Of a DNA stretch of 64,000 nt, positions 52,192 to 61,176 are shown piece after piece; within the stretch, counting starts at the first letter, position 1; each line of letters starts with the position of its first letter. The DNA comes from Ramlibacter sp. Its GTDB lineage: Bacteria > Pseudomonadota > Gammaproteobacteria > Burkholderiales > Burkholderiaceae_C. The notes below the pieces were generated by a model. The model worked only from the letters and a program-made list of their open reading frames with translations, was not told the DNA's origin and ran no database searches. The translations under genes were made by a program, and so were the position numbers. Where the stretch lies: assembly GCA_028292245.1 (NCBI GenBank), contig JAQGMS010000287.1, positions 1 through 64,000 of the forward strand, given 5' to 3'.

Positions 52192-53307
52192 ATGAAAAGG
52201 AAACTGGGTTTGATTGGTGCCGCATTGGTGGCCATCGGCGGAGGCGCCCACGCGCAATCCGCCGCGTCAATATATGGACTGGTCGACATATTTGCCGGCC
52301 GTTTTGGAGGCGTAGCTGGAATCAACGCCGCCGTGAAACCAGCGACGGTGGTGAGCGGGGGCGGCCTGACGACCAGTTTCATCGGGTTTCGCGGACGGGA
52401 AGACCTGGGTGGCGGGGCTTACGCGGCGTTCGAGCTTTCCGCGTTCATTCGCGCGGACACAGGCGCGCCGGGCCTCAGCGATGGGCTGGGCCCGCCGGCG
52501 AATCTGGCGGGTGACCCGTTCTTCAGCCGCACCTCCTGGGTTGGCCTGGGTCACGCCAGCTATGGGTCGCTTCGCCTGGGCAACGTCACCACCTTGATGT
52601 TCCACAACTCGCTGTTGAACAACGCGTTCGGCGGGTCCACCAACTTCTCGCCGATGAATCTCGTCATGTTCGTCGGCGGGCCGATCTCGGGCGGGACGGC
52701 ATGGACCAACCAGATCGTGTACGACAGCCCCGTGTTCAGCGGCTTCTCGTTCGGCCTGGCCGGCGCCTTGGCGGAGGGGAGCGGCAAACGCAACCTGGGT
52801 GCGGCGCTTTCGTACCGGAAAGATGACCTGTCCGTCGGCCTCGCCTGGCAAGACGTCAAGAAGACCCCGCTGACGTTCGCGGATGGCGCGTCGTTTTCGC
52901 AAACCCGCTCGTGGCTTCTGTCCGGCGGATACGACATGAAGTGGGCGAAATTCTTCGCCAATGTCGGCGCCATTCATGATGGCGGGACCCCGACGGCCCC
53001 GGCGGACCGCAACCACACGGTATGGAGCCTGAGCAGCGCCGTCCCCGTTGGCCCGGGCAAGATTCTGGTGGGCTACGCGTCGCGGCGAACAGGCGATATC
53101 GTCGCGCCGGTTCCGGCCACCGCGCCGGGCGGCAACATCAGCCGCCGCGTGGCCAGTGCCGGCTATGACCACTCGCTGTCCAAGCGCACAGACGTCTACG
53201 TCCTTGCCATGCGTGACCGCACCGCCACCAGCACCCTTCCCGCGCCGCCGCAACGGGTCGACGCCAGCGCCACCAGCTTCGGCGTCGGCGTTCGGCATTC
53301 GTTCTGA
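52192..53307 (+). CDS. Gram-negative porin
   Basis: A 371-residue outer-membrane protein with a signal peptide (residues 1-22, AHAQ), SAASIYGLVDIFAGRFGGVAG at the start and FIGFRGREDLGGGAYAAFEL following, as in porin_4 proteins. The C-terminus VGVRHSF ends in Phe. A second porin of the same family as that at 46763, but diverged in the loops, suggesting different substrate preference. GGAGACAAGG lies before the ATG. Confidence 0.94.
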   Translation: MKRKLGLIGAALVAIGGGAHAQSAASIYGLVDIFAGRFGGVAGINAAVKPATVVSGGGLTTSFIGFRGREDLGGGAYAAFELSAFIRADTGAPGLSDGLGPPANLAGDPFFSRTSWVGLGHASYGSLRLGNVTTLMFHNSLLNNAFGGSTNFSPMNLVMFVGGPISGGTAWTNQIVYDSPVFSGFSFGLAGALAEGSGKRNLGAALSYRKDDLSVGLAWQDVKKTPLTFADGASFSQTRSWLLSGGYDMKWAKFFANVGAIHDGGTPTAPADRNHTVWSLSSAVPVGPGKILVGYASRRTGDIVAPVPATAPGGNISRRVASAGYDHSLSKRTDVYVLAMRDRTATSTLPAPPQRVDASATSFGVGVRHSF

Positions 53308-53375
53308 AGCCAGTCCCCCAAGCAGATCGCGCTGCGCTTTGCACTGGGCCTGGTCCGGATCTCACAGGAGCGAAT

Positions 53376-54515
53376 ATGCGCAGACGAGATTTCATCCGCG
53401 GCACCGGCATTGCCGCCGCGTCGCTTGCATTGACACGGCCGTCCATGGGGGCGAATGCACCGGTGGCGGGCAACGAAATCGTCCTCGGGCAATCGGCCAC
53501 CGTCACGGGCCCGCTCGGCCGGCAGATCGTGACTCTCAACTCGGGCATCCAGCTGGCGCTGGACGAGGCGAACCGCCTGGGGGGCGTGCACAAGCGGCAG
53601 GTGCGGCTGGTCACGCTCGATGACGGGCTGGAGCCGCGTCGGGCCGTCGCGAACTACAAGGCGCTGCTCACCGACCACAAGGCGTCTGCCCTGTTCGCTT
53701 GCGTGGGAACGGCCACGGTGGCGGCCGGAGCCGAGCTGCTGCGCGAAAGCGGGGCGCCGATGTTCGGGGGGTACGCGGTAACGGATTTCGTAAGGGAGAG
53801 AACGAGCGGGCCGTGCTACTACGTTCGCGCCGGCTTCGGCCGGGAGATCGAAGTCATCGCGCAACAGCTGGCGACCATCGGGACACGGCGCATCGCCCTG
53901 GTTCACCTGGCCAACCCTGGCGTCGAGGAACTCAAGGAGCTGTTTCGCGCCAGGCTGGCGGCGCAAAAGCTGGAGGCCGGCGTGATGGTGGGAATCGCGA
54001 ATGACGGCGCGAACGCGGACGAGGTCGCCGGTAAGCTGGCTGAATTCGCGCCCCAGGCGATCATCCTGTTCATCGGCAGCCCGCTTTGCGCCGCGCTGAT
54101 GGAGCGGCTGCTGAAGACAAAGCTTCGCCCGACCTACTACGGAGCTTCCATCGTCGCGGGCGACCAGGTCGCGAAGATGTTGAAAGGCCAGGCCAAGGGC
54201 CTGGTGGTCACGCAGGTCGTCAGCAACCCCTGGCACACCCACGACACCACCGCAAGGGAATTCCGGCGCCTGAGCGAAGCGGCCGGTGCCCTGGTGAGCT
54301 ATTCGGCTTATGAGGGCTACATCACCACCCGGCTGATGCTCGAAGCCCTCAAGAGAGCGGGCCCCGAGGCGGCAGGGCCCAAGCTCCACGCGGCGATACG
54401 AGCGCTCAAGACCTCATTGGCCGGGATGGATTTCGACTTTTCAGGCGCGAGCAACACCGGCTCGAGGTTCGCTGAGCTGGTTCAGGTGGCCGCTGACGGG
54501 CGCTTCGTCAGGTAG
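53376..54515 (+). CDS. branched-chain-amino-acid-type ABC substrate-binding protein
   Basis: A 379-residue type I periplasmic binding protein (Peripla_BP_6/LivK-like). The signal MRRRDFIRGTGIAAASLAL looks twin-arginine, the mature part begins GNEIVLGQSATVTGPLGRQI, and the ligand lobe has LVTLDDGLEPRRAVANYKALL. This group often binds aromatic acids in catabolic clusters. No Liv permease or ATPase genes follow; the membrane parts must be elsewhere. It is one unit with the VOC and MFS genes. Confidence 0.92.
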   Translation: MRRRDFIRGTGIAAASLALTRPSMGANAPVAGNEIVLGQSATVTGPLGRQIVTLNSGIQLALDEANRLGGVHKRQVRLVTLDDGLEPRRAVANYKALLTDHKASALFACVGTATVAAGAELLRESGAPMFGGYAVTDFVRERTSGPCYYVRAGFGREIEVIAQQLATIGTRRIALVHLANPGVEELKELFRARLAAQKLEAGVMVGIANDGANADEVAGKLAEFAPQAIILFIGSPLCAALMERLLKTKLRPTYYGASIVAGDQVAKMLKGQAKGLVVTQVVSNPWHTHDTTAREFRRLSEAAGALVSYSAYEGYITTRLMLEALKRAGPEAAGPKLHAAIRALKTSLAGMDFDFSGASNTGSRFAELVQVAADGRFVR

Positions 54516-54602
54516 CGCACCTGGCCAGTTGAAACACAGTCGCGGACACGACACTTTTATCCAACCACACCCAAAACTCTTCGCTTTAACAGGAGCACAA
54601 CC

Positions 54603-55187
54603 ATGCAAAACACATCCACGAATTCATCGCGGCGCCGGCTCGGCGCGGTGTCACTTGCCTTTCTGGCGGCGTTCGGCATCGCGGGCCTGTCCGCATGCGC
54701 CGACACGCCATCGGCCGGCAAGAACGCCGTCGACGCCAAGGCGTCGGGCGCGCCGGCCATCCTTGGCATTCATCATCTGAAATTCCTGGTCGCCGATATC
54801 GACAAGAGCACCGCCTTCTACGAAACGGCCTTCGGCGCCAAGCGCCTCGTCGCGATGGACCATCGCCGGCCCGACGGCGTGTTGTTCGGCGCCATCCTGG
54901 ATTTCCCAAGCATCGGGACCGAACTCGAGCTGCGGCTGGACCCCGTCCGCGTGAACGAGCAGAAAGGGCTGGACCCCATCACGCTGGCGGTCGGAGGCCT
55001 CGCCGATCTCGAGAAGTGGAGCGCGCACTTCGAGGCCAAGGGCCTGCGGCACTCGCCGGTCCTGACCTGCCTGGTGGGGTGGCTGGTGGTGATCGAAGAT
55101 CCTGATGGCCGCCGCATCCGCCTGTACACCAGGCAGACGCACGGGCCCGAACTCAAGGTCGACTGGATCAGCCCGTGGATCAACTGA
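54603..55187 (+). CDS. VOC family protein with lipoprotein signal
   Basis: A 194-residue glyoxalase/bleomycin-resistance/dioxygenase-fold protein. It begins with a signal and lipobox LSAC, unusual for a family of mostly cytoplasmic enzymes. The VOC core shows ILGIHHLKFLVADIDKSTAFYETAFGA and IEDPDGRRIRLYT, with a candidate metal His in HHLK. A membrane-anchored ring-cleavage or detoxification role is conceivable. The MFS gene follows with a short gap. Confidence 0.85.
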   Translation: MQNTSTNSSRRRLGAVSLAFLAAFGIAGLSACADTPSAGKNAVDAKASGAPAILGIHHLKFLVADIDKSTAFYETAFGAKRLVAMDHRRPDGVLFGAILDFPSIGTELELRLDPVRVNEQKGLDPITLAVGGLADLEKWSAHFEAKGLRHSPVLTCLVGWLVVIEDPDGRRIRLYTRQTHGPELKVDWISPWIN

Positions 55188-55213
55188 CTGCGGACCCGGT
55201 GCGCGGAACGTCG

Positions 55214-56593
55214 ATGGCTGCATCGGCCTCGCTCGCTGTCGGGCGGTTGCCTGTCGGCGGCGCGCACGCCGGCGACCGCCTGGACCGCCTGCCGATCTCG
55301 GCGTTCCACTGGCGCATCCTGGCGCTGATCGGCGCGGGGCTTTTTGTCGACGCCTTCGACCTGTACATCGGCAGCAGCATCCTGGCCGAAGTGATGCGCG
55401 ATGGCTGGTCGACCATGCAGCTCAATGCAGTTTTCATGTCGGCGACATTCAGCGGCATGGCCGTCGGCTCGCTCCTGGGCGGGATCGCCGGTGACAGGTA
55501 CGGGCGCAAGTTCGCCTACCAGTTCAACCTGTTGCTGTTCGGCTGCGCGTCGATAGCCGCCGCGTTCGCGCCCTCGATGGAGGTGTTGATCGGCCTCAGA
55601 TTCCTGATCGGCCTCGGTTTGGGCGCGGAGACCGTCATCAGCTTCGCGCTGCTCGTGGAGTTCGTGCCGCCGCGCGTGCGCGGGAAATGGGGCGCGATGC
55701 TCGCGCTGATCGTCAACATGGGCGTGTTCGTGGCGCCCGCCGTCTCGTACCTCGTGATCCCGAACTTCGGATGGCGATGGATGTTCGCGATCGCCGGCGT
55801 CGCAGCCCTGGTCGTCTGGCTGTTGCGCTACTCGATGCCCGAATCGCCGCGGTGGCTGGAGTCAAAAGGCCGGCGCCAGGAAGCCGCCGACGTCATGACG
55901 GCGATCGAGGTGGAAGTCGGCAAGAAGCATTCGCTGCCCCTCGTCAAAGCCACGCCGGCGCCCAGGCAGGCGCATGTCTCCTGGACGGTGCTGTTCAGCA
56001 AAAAGGTGCTGCCGCGCACGATAGTTGCGTCGGTGATCGCCGTTTCCATGGTGATCGTCATGTACAGCTTCGTTGCCTGGCTGCCCACGTTCTTCGTCAA
56101 GCAGGGAATGTCGATCGCCAAGTCGCTGGCATTCACCACTCTCATGTCCGCCGGAGCGCCGCTGGGCTGCCTGATCGGCATCTGGCTGGCGGATCGCGCA
56201 CCACGCAAGAAGACGCTGGTCGCGGTGCTGATGTTCGACGCCCTCGCGGGCATGGTCTACCTGGGCGCCACATCCGACTACGTCCTCGTCGCTGCGGGGC
56301 TGGCGCTGCTCATCGGGCTGTACCTGGTGGCGGCCTTGGGCATCGGCTGCTACTTGCCGGAGCTGTTCCCCACGGAGTACAGGATGCGCGGCAGCGGCTT
56401 TGCCAACACGGCGGCGCGGGTCACGGGGATCTTCGTGCCCTACATCGTGCTCACGCTGTTCCAGTTCGGGTCCGCCGCCGGCGTCATCGCGCTTTGCACC
56501 GCGGTGTTCCTGCTGTGCGCATTCGTCATCACCGTTCTGGGCCCCGAGACGGCCGGGCGGTCCCTGGAAGCCATCGAGCGAACGGCGCGATGA
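55214..56593 (+). CDS. MFS transporter
   Basis: A 459-residue protein with twelve predicted spans. Motif A is GGIAGDRYGRKFA, and LFVDAFDLYIGSSILAEVM matches aromatic acid:H+ symporters and sugar-porter-like members. ATG 55214 is chosen; a GTG at 55175 would overlap the VOC gene by 13 bases. The substrate is probably an organic or aromatic acid, from neighbours. It is convergent with the CrtC-like gene. Confidence 0.92.
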   Translation: MAASASLAVGRLPVGGAHAGDRLDRLPISAFHWRILALIGAGLFVDAFDLYIGSSILAEVMRDGWSTMQLNAVFMSATFSGMAVGSLLGGIAGDRYGRKFAYQFNLLLFGCASIAAAFAPSMEVLIGLRFLIGLGLGAETVISFALLVEFVPPRVRGKWGAMLALIVNMGVFVAPAVSYLVIPNFGWRWMFAIAGVAALVVWLLRYSMPESPRWLESKGRRQEAADVMTAIEVEVGKKHSLPLVKATPAPRQAHVSWTVLFSKKVLPRTIVASVIAVSMVIVMYSFVAWLPTFFVKQGMSIAKSLAFTTLMSAGAPLGCLIGIWLADRAPRKKTLVAVLMFDALAGMVYLGATSDYVLVAAGLALLIGLYLVAALGIGCYLPELFPTEYRMRGSGFANTAARVTGIFVPYIVLTLFQFGSAAGVIALCTAVFLLCAFVITVLGPETAGRSLEAIERTAR

Positions 56594-56605
56594 GAGCAGC
56601 GGCGG

Positions 56606-57736
56606 CTACTGAAGCTCGAAATACTCCAGCGTCCCCGGCCCGGAGGAAGCAGGCTGGCCCGGAAGCTGGGTCGTGACCGGGCTTTCGAAGCGGGTGTACC
56701 AAGGCTTCAGGCCCATGGCGCGCGCTGCAGCGCGTTTGAGGAACCCTTGATTGGCCAACAGGTCGGCGGAGGTGAGCATTCGGTCCGAGATGTTGAAGCG
56801 TGCCCGGCTGCCGCTCTGCGTCTCGAAGGACACACTCGAGCCGATGGTCCGTGCGTGTGCAGGGTCCGGATGGGGAACGGCAAGCCCCTCGACCGCAGTG
56901 ACATCGTTGCCGATCGCGGCCACTTCGATTTTCCTGTCGTCGGCGATGTAGAGAATGGGAAGACGGTGGCCGCCCAATGCAGGTTTGGCTTGCAGGACCG
57001 AGGCGATCACGGTGTGTCTGCCGGTCTGCGCCCGGCCCCACCACCACCCGTCGAACAGCGCGGCGGGGGAGACGTTGCCCCAGTTGTGATCGTGATAGCC
57101 GCTTCCGGTGACTTGGCGGGTCACCTTGTCGACGGTGATCGTTCCGGTGAGCTTGCCTTCCGGGACGGCGGCGAGCCAGGCGAAGTAGTGCTTGCCGGCG
57201 CTCATGTACCCGGTGGCGGGCCGATAGGATGGCGCCGTGCGGCGAAGGACCAGGTCGCCGCCCAAGCCACCCGTTTCATTGGCGTCTACATGGATGTGGT
57301 AAGTGTCGAGGTCACCCTTGAAGGTGTGGGGGCCGATCTTGACATCCGCGCCGCTGGTCGAAAAGGAGCCCGGCTCGTCGAAGGTGCGCCTGACGCGGCG
57401 TGTGGGCTGTCCTGGAACGGTCAGCTCGATATTCACGGCCCGCTTGTGCGAGCCGTAGAACCAGTTGTCGCCGAACCAGACCACGATGACGGTGCCGTCA
57501 TCGAGCAGGCCGTCCAGGTACCACCATTCGAAGTTCTCCGGGCCGGGCACTGTGCGTCGCCCATCCTCGCGCGGGACGATGGTATCGGTAAGGCCGAGGG
57601 CGGCGTAGTGCGCCGGGCTCGCTTGGAAATGCAGCCTTTCGTCGCCCGACACCGTGGCCGGGGCGTTTGAACATGCCGTCACCGCGATGGACAGGGCGAA
57701 CGCCATCCATCTCACACATCGAAGGTTCGTCATCAT
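56606..57736 (-). CDS. lipocalin-like lipoprotein, CrtC/hydroxyneurosporene hydratase-type fold
   Basis: A 376-residue lipoprotein with a signal ending in TACS. The domain resembles the CrtC/AttH lipocalin-like fold: NFEWWYLDGLLDDGTVIVVWF, GSGYHDHNWGNVSPAALFDGWWWGRA, and the pattern of conserved Trp residues. In CrtC, that HDHNWG motif belongs to carotenoid 1,2-hydratase. No carotenoid gene is near, so a substrate other than a carotenoid is likely. Its start overlaps the NAD(P)/FAD oxidoreductase stop by ATGA. Confidence 0.83.
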   Translation of the reverse strand: MMTNLRCVRWMAFALSIAVTACSNAPATVSGDERLHFQASPAHYAALGLTDTIVPREDGRRTVPGPENFEWWYLDGLLDDGTVIVVWFGDNWFYGSHKRAVNIELTVPGQPTRRVRRTFDEPGSFSTSGADVKIGPHTFKGDLDTYHIHVDANETGGLGGDLVLRRTAPSYRPATGYMSAGKHYFAWLAAVPEGKLTGTITVDKVTRQVTGSGYHDHNWGNVSPAALFDGWWWGRAQTGRHTVIASVLQAKPALGGHRLPILYIADDRKIEVAAIGNDVTAVEGLAVPHPDPAHARTIGSSVSFETQSGSRARFNISDRMLTSADLLANQGFLKRAAARAMGLKPWYTRFESPVTTQLPGQPASSGPGTLEYFELQ

Positions 57737-58830
57737 GCTGCTGCCCGGCTGTAGCCGAACTCCTTGAGGTAGCGGGGGATGAACAATTCATTCCCCTTGA
57801 GACGGGCGGTCGCCCATTGGCCGACTTGGACGCCATTGCGCAAGACCGGCAGCACGCTCGCGCCGCCGCGCGGGCCGAGCGGAACGAGAATGCCACGCAT
57901 GGGCCAAGGCTTGTAGGGTGCCAGCGTGGCGAGCGGCCGGCCGCCGAGCATGGCCTTGATCGTCCTGGCCAGCCAGGGAACCTGGCGCGTGATTGCAACG
58001 ATCGTCATCGGGTCGCCTGTGGCCGCGGCATCGCCGAGCGCGAACAGGTTGCGGGTGCCGGCCGGGCGCAGCCATGCATCGAGCACGGCACGGCCCTGTC
58101 CGTCCAGGCTGACCCCGGGGATTTGCTGCAGCAGGGTCGTGACCGGCTTGGCGCCCAAAGCGGGAAACACCAACTGCGGGTCTCTCTCGCCGTCGTCCGT
58201 GCCCAGGGAGCCGATGAAGGGACGATCGGAAAACTCCAGCGTGCCGACCCTCGTGCCCAGGTGGAGCGACACGCCCTTGCCGCGCAACTGCGCCGCCAGC
58301 GTTTCGGCCAGCTGGGCGGAGTAACCCGGCATCAATGCCACGGTGCCCGACACCAGCGTCACGGCCTTGCCGGGATAAGCCGTGGAAATTTCGCCGGCGA
58401 GTTCGACGCCCACTGCACCCCCGCCGACGACGGCAATCCTGTTCATGCTTTCAAGCTGGGAGGCAACTGCGCGCAGCTCGTCGGCGAACGCCGCAGTGGA
58501 GTCGCCTCGTGGCTTGAAGGGGCTGGCATAGCGCGAGCCCGTCGCAACGACGACGATGTCGCTTTCGATCCGCTCCCCGCCGACCAGGGTCACCCCCTCA
58601 GGCGACGCGCTCATGACGGTGTCTTGCCGAACGCGGCCTCGCTGCAGCAACCGGTCATAGGGAATCATGAAGCGATCGAGCAACGACGGGTCCACCACGC
58701 CGCGGATCGCCGCGACGTTGTGCACGAATCGGTCACGCGCTTCTATCAGCTGGACATCCGCCGTGCCATCCAATGCCCTCGAAAGAGCCGTGCCGGCATA
58801 GCCGCCACCCACCACGATCACTCGCTTCAT
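57733..58830 (-). CDS. NAD(P)/FAD-dependent oxidoreductase (FSP1/NDH-2-like)
   Basis: A 365-residue flavoprotein with two dinucleotide folds: VIVVGGGYAGTAL (residues 4-16) for FAD and IAVVGGGAVGVELAGE (about 132-147) for NAD(P)H. The FAD-closing LFALGDAAATGDPM matches the pyridine nucleotide-disulfide oxidoreductase superfamily; no redox CxxC is present. It resembles AIFM2/FSP1, which reduces quinones, and alternative NADH dehydrogenases. It is coupled to the CrtC-like gene and divergent from TetR. Confidence 0.9.
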   Translation of the reverse strand: MKRVIVVGGGYAGTALSRALDGTADVQLIEARDRFVHNVAAIRGVVDPSLLDRFMIPYDRLLQRGRVRQDTVMSASPEGVTLVGGERIESDIVVVATGSRYASPFKPRGDSTAAFADELRAVASQLESMNRIAVVGGGAVGVELAGEISTAYPGKAVTLVSGTVALMPGYSAQLAETLAAQLRGKGVSLHLGTRVGTLEFSDRPFIGSLGTDDGERDPQLVFPALGAKPVTTLLQQIPGVSLDGQGRAVLDAWLRPAGTRNLFALGDAAATGDPMTIVAITRQVPWLARTIKAMLGGRPLATLAPYKPWPMRGILVPLGPRGGASVLPVLRNGVQVGQWATARLKGNELFIPRYLKEFGYSRAAA

Positions 58831-58860
58831 CTCATCCTCGACAAATTCGGTCGATCCGCC

Positions 58861-58882
58861 TGACTTTCCGATCGGAAAGTCA
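58861..58882. promoter_or_regulatory. TetR operator, palindrome 1
   Basis: A perfect 22-base palindrome with the core CTTTCCGATCGGAAAG lies 31 bases upstream of the FAD-oxidoreductase start, in the divergent promoter region. The second, slightly weaker copy is at 58895. Confidence 0.82.
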
Positions 58883-58894
58883 GGGCAATGATAA

Positions 58895-58912
58895 ACTTTC
58901 CAATCGGAAAGT
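58895..58912. promoter_or_regulatory. TetR operator, palindrome 2
   Basis: ACTTTCCAATCGGAAAGT matches palindrome 1 except at its centre. It lies four bases before the tetR start codon, so bound repressor should block tetR expression. The two centres are about 32 bases apart. Confidence 0.78.
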
Positions 58913-58916
58913 CAAC

Positions 58917-59540
58917 ATGACCGACACCCATTCCAGTCCGCAAGACGGGCGTACCCGCATCCTGGCCGCGGCGCTCGAGGTATTCGCCATCGCCGGGTTC
59001 GAGGGTTCGAGCCTGCGCCAGATCGCGCAGCACGCGGGCGTGCAGCACCAGCTCCTCGTCTACCACTTCAAGACCAAGGACGCCCTATGGCGGCAGGTGG
59101 TCGCCTCCCTCTTCCAAGAGGCGTCGCAGGCGCCGCTGTCGGACTGGGCAGAGCGGGTCAAACTGGCTGGCCCGGCAAATGCCATGCGGGAAATGCTGCG
59201 AGCGTTCGCCCTGTTCACGGCCAAGAGGCCCGAGTTTCACCGGCTGCTGTCCTTTGAACAGCAGGTCGACAGCGATCGGCTGGACTGGCTGCTCGAAACC
59301 TTTGTGCGGCCCCACTACGAGATTTCGACCCGCACTATCCGCGCCGCGCAGGAAGCCGGTCTGGCGCGGGTGGGCGAGCCGGGCCGGCTGCATTACGCGG
59401 TGATCGGCGTGATCACGACCGGCCTGGTATTCGCCAACGAGTACCGGCGCATGACGGGCATCGACCCATTCCTGCGCGCCGAAGTAGAGAAGGTGGTGGA
59501 CCTGGCTGCCGATCTGCTTGGCTTGCCCCCGGGCGGATGA
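58917..59540 (+). CDS. TetR family transcriptional regulator
   Basis: A 207-residue regulator. The helix-turn-helix is RILAAALEVFAIAGFEGSSL then RQIAQHAGVQHQLLVYHFKTKDALW (about 12-57). The C-terminal part resembles the TetR_C_33-like group (RPEFHRLLSFEQQVDSDRLDW). It is divergent from the FAD oxidoreductase/CrtC-like unit, and two matching palindromes lie between them, so it probably represses both directions. Confidence 0.92.
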   Translation: MTDTHSSPQDGRTRILAAALEVFAIAGFEGSSLRQIAQHAGVQHQLLVYHFKTKDALWRQVVASLFQEASQAPLSDWAERVKLAGPANAMREMLRAFALFTAKRPEFHRLLSFEQQVDSDRLDWLLETFVRPHYEISTRTIRAAQEAGLARVGEPGRLHYAVIGVITTGLVFANEYRRMTGIDPFLRAEVEKVVDLAADLLGLPPGG

Positions 59541-59715
59541 GGAAAGTCTCCGGGATCGCCCCGGCGACTCCTTGAGCGTCAACGGCCTCCGGCCATGCCC
59601 TGGCTCAGAGGCGCCATGTTGTAGACGAACTCACCTTTCCCTGCCGGGACCGGGTGGAAATCCAGCCGATCGGCCGGGGCACGGCACGGGATTTCCGGCG
59701 CCAAGGTGGCAACCC

Positions 59716-61176
59716 TCAAGCCCGCTCGAAATCGATGAAGCTCTTCTGCGCATCCACCGACACCAGCCTGACCCGCAGCTTGTCGCCGACGTCCAGCCCT
59801 TCGAAGCCGCGCACCACCCGGCCTTCCAGCAGCGGGCGGGCAATCCGCACGAATGTGCCCTTGGGTGCGGCGCCGGTGACGATGGCGTCGAAGGTCTCGC
59901 CGATGCGGCCGTCCAGGAGGTAGGCCGCGGCCGCCTTGAGCACCTGGCGCTCGACCTTGCTGGCGTTGTCCTCCTGCAGCGTGCAATGCGCAGCGATCTC
60001 CGTCAGCGCCTGCCCTGAATACGGCGGCGCGTTGCCCGCCAGCGCGGCCTTGAGCAGGCGCTGCGTCACCAGGTCGGGAAAGCGCCGGTTGGGCGCGGTG
60101 GAATGCGCGTAGTCGTTCACCGCCAGCCCGAAGTGCCCGTCGCCCGCCGCGCCGGCCTGCACCGCCGCGTACTCGCCGGAGCCCAGCATCTTCACCACCG
60201 ACAGCGACAGGTCGGCAAAGCCGTCCGGGTCGGCCAGCCGGCGCGCGCGCAGGAAGCTGTCGAGCGCCAGCGGATCGGGGAGTGCGGGCAGCGCAACGCC
60301 GTGGCCCGCCGCCAGCGCCACGATGCGGTCCCAGCGCCGCGGCGCCTGCAACACGCGGCGCAGCGAGGGGAAGCCTTTGTCCGCCAGAAAGCGCGCGGTC
60401 GCGCCGTTGGCCGCGATCATCAGGTCGGCGATCAAGTCCTTGGCGCGGTTCTTCTCGTCGGGCTGCAGGTCCACCAGCTTCCCATCCTGGAACACCGGTC
60501 GCGCGGCGATCGTCTTCACGTTCAAGGCGCCGCGCTGGTTGCGCCACTGCCGCAACTGGCCAGCCAGCGCATCGTGCAGGCGCAATTGGTTCTCCAGGCC
60601 CGGCACGCGCGCCAATTGCGGCAGTGGCGGCGCCGCGCCGTCCAGCCATGCCGAGACGCTGTCGTAGGCGAGCTTGGCGCGATTGAGCACTGACGCGCGG
60701 TACACCTCCGATGCCGACACCGTGCCGTCGGCCTGCTCCACCATGTCGACCACCACGGCCAGCCGCTCCCGGCCTTCGTGCAGTGAAGTGAGGTCGGTCG
60801 ACAACAGCTCCGGCAGCATCGGGAACACACCGGCCGCGGTGTAGACCGACGTGGTGTTGATGCCCGCATGGCCATCCACCGCGCCGCCGGGCCGCACCAG
60901 GGCATCGACGTCGGCCACCGCCACCAACAGGCGCGTGGCGCCGGCGGGCAGCGGCTCGGCCACGCTCAATTGGTCGAGGTCGAGCGTGTCGTCGTTGTCG
61001 ATCGAGAACCAGGTCAGATACCGCAGGTCGCGGATGGCGCCGTTGCGTTCGGGACCGATGCGGCGCGCAGCTTCGGCCTCTTGCAGGGCCTGCGGCGCGA
61101 ACTCGGGCAGCAGTCCGCGCGAGCGCATCGCTTCGACGGCAATCTGGTGCAGGTCGATCGGATCCATCAGGGGCAT
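59716..61176 (-). CDS. RNB domain-containing ribonuclease (RNase II family)
   Basis: A 486-residue exoribonuclease-like protein, shorter than RNase II/R because the N-terminal cold-shock domains are missing. The active-site segment reads SIDNDDTLDLDQL (about 58-70), giving Asp60, Asp66 and Asp68 with Gln where the last catalytic Asp usually is. Other RNB blocks: YAHSTAPNRRFPDLVTQRLL. An S1-like C-terminal part follows (APKGTFVRIARPLLEGRVV). ATG 61176 overlaps the stop of the upstream regulator (TGATG), so the genes are translationally coupled. Confidence 0.9.
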   Translation of the reverse strand: MPLMDPIDLHQIAVEAMRSRGLLPEFAPQALQEAEAARRIGPERNGAIRDLRYLTWFSIDNDDTLDLDQLSVAEPLPAGATRLLVAVADVDALVRPGGAVDGHAGINTTSVYTAAGVFPMLPELLSTDLTSLHEGRERLAVVVDMVEQADGTVSASEVYRASVLNRAKLAYDSVSAWLDGAAPPLPQLARVPGLENQLRLHDALAGQLRQWRNQRGALNVKTIAARPVFQDGKLVDLQPDEKNRAKDLIADLMIAANGATARFLADKGFPSLRRVLQAPRRWDRIVALAAGHGVALPALPDPLALDSFLRARRLADPDGFADLSLSVVKMLGSGEYAAVQAGAAGDGHFGLAVNDYAHSTAPNRRFPDLVTQRLLKAALAGNAPPYSGQALTEIAAHCTLQEDNASKVERQVLKAAAAYLLDGRIGETFDAIVTGAAPKGTFVRIARPLLEGRVVRGFEGLDVGDKLRVRLVSVDAQKSFIDFERA

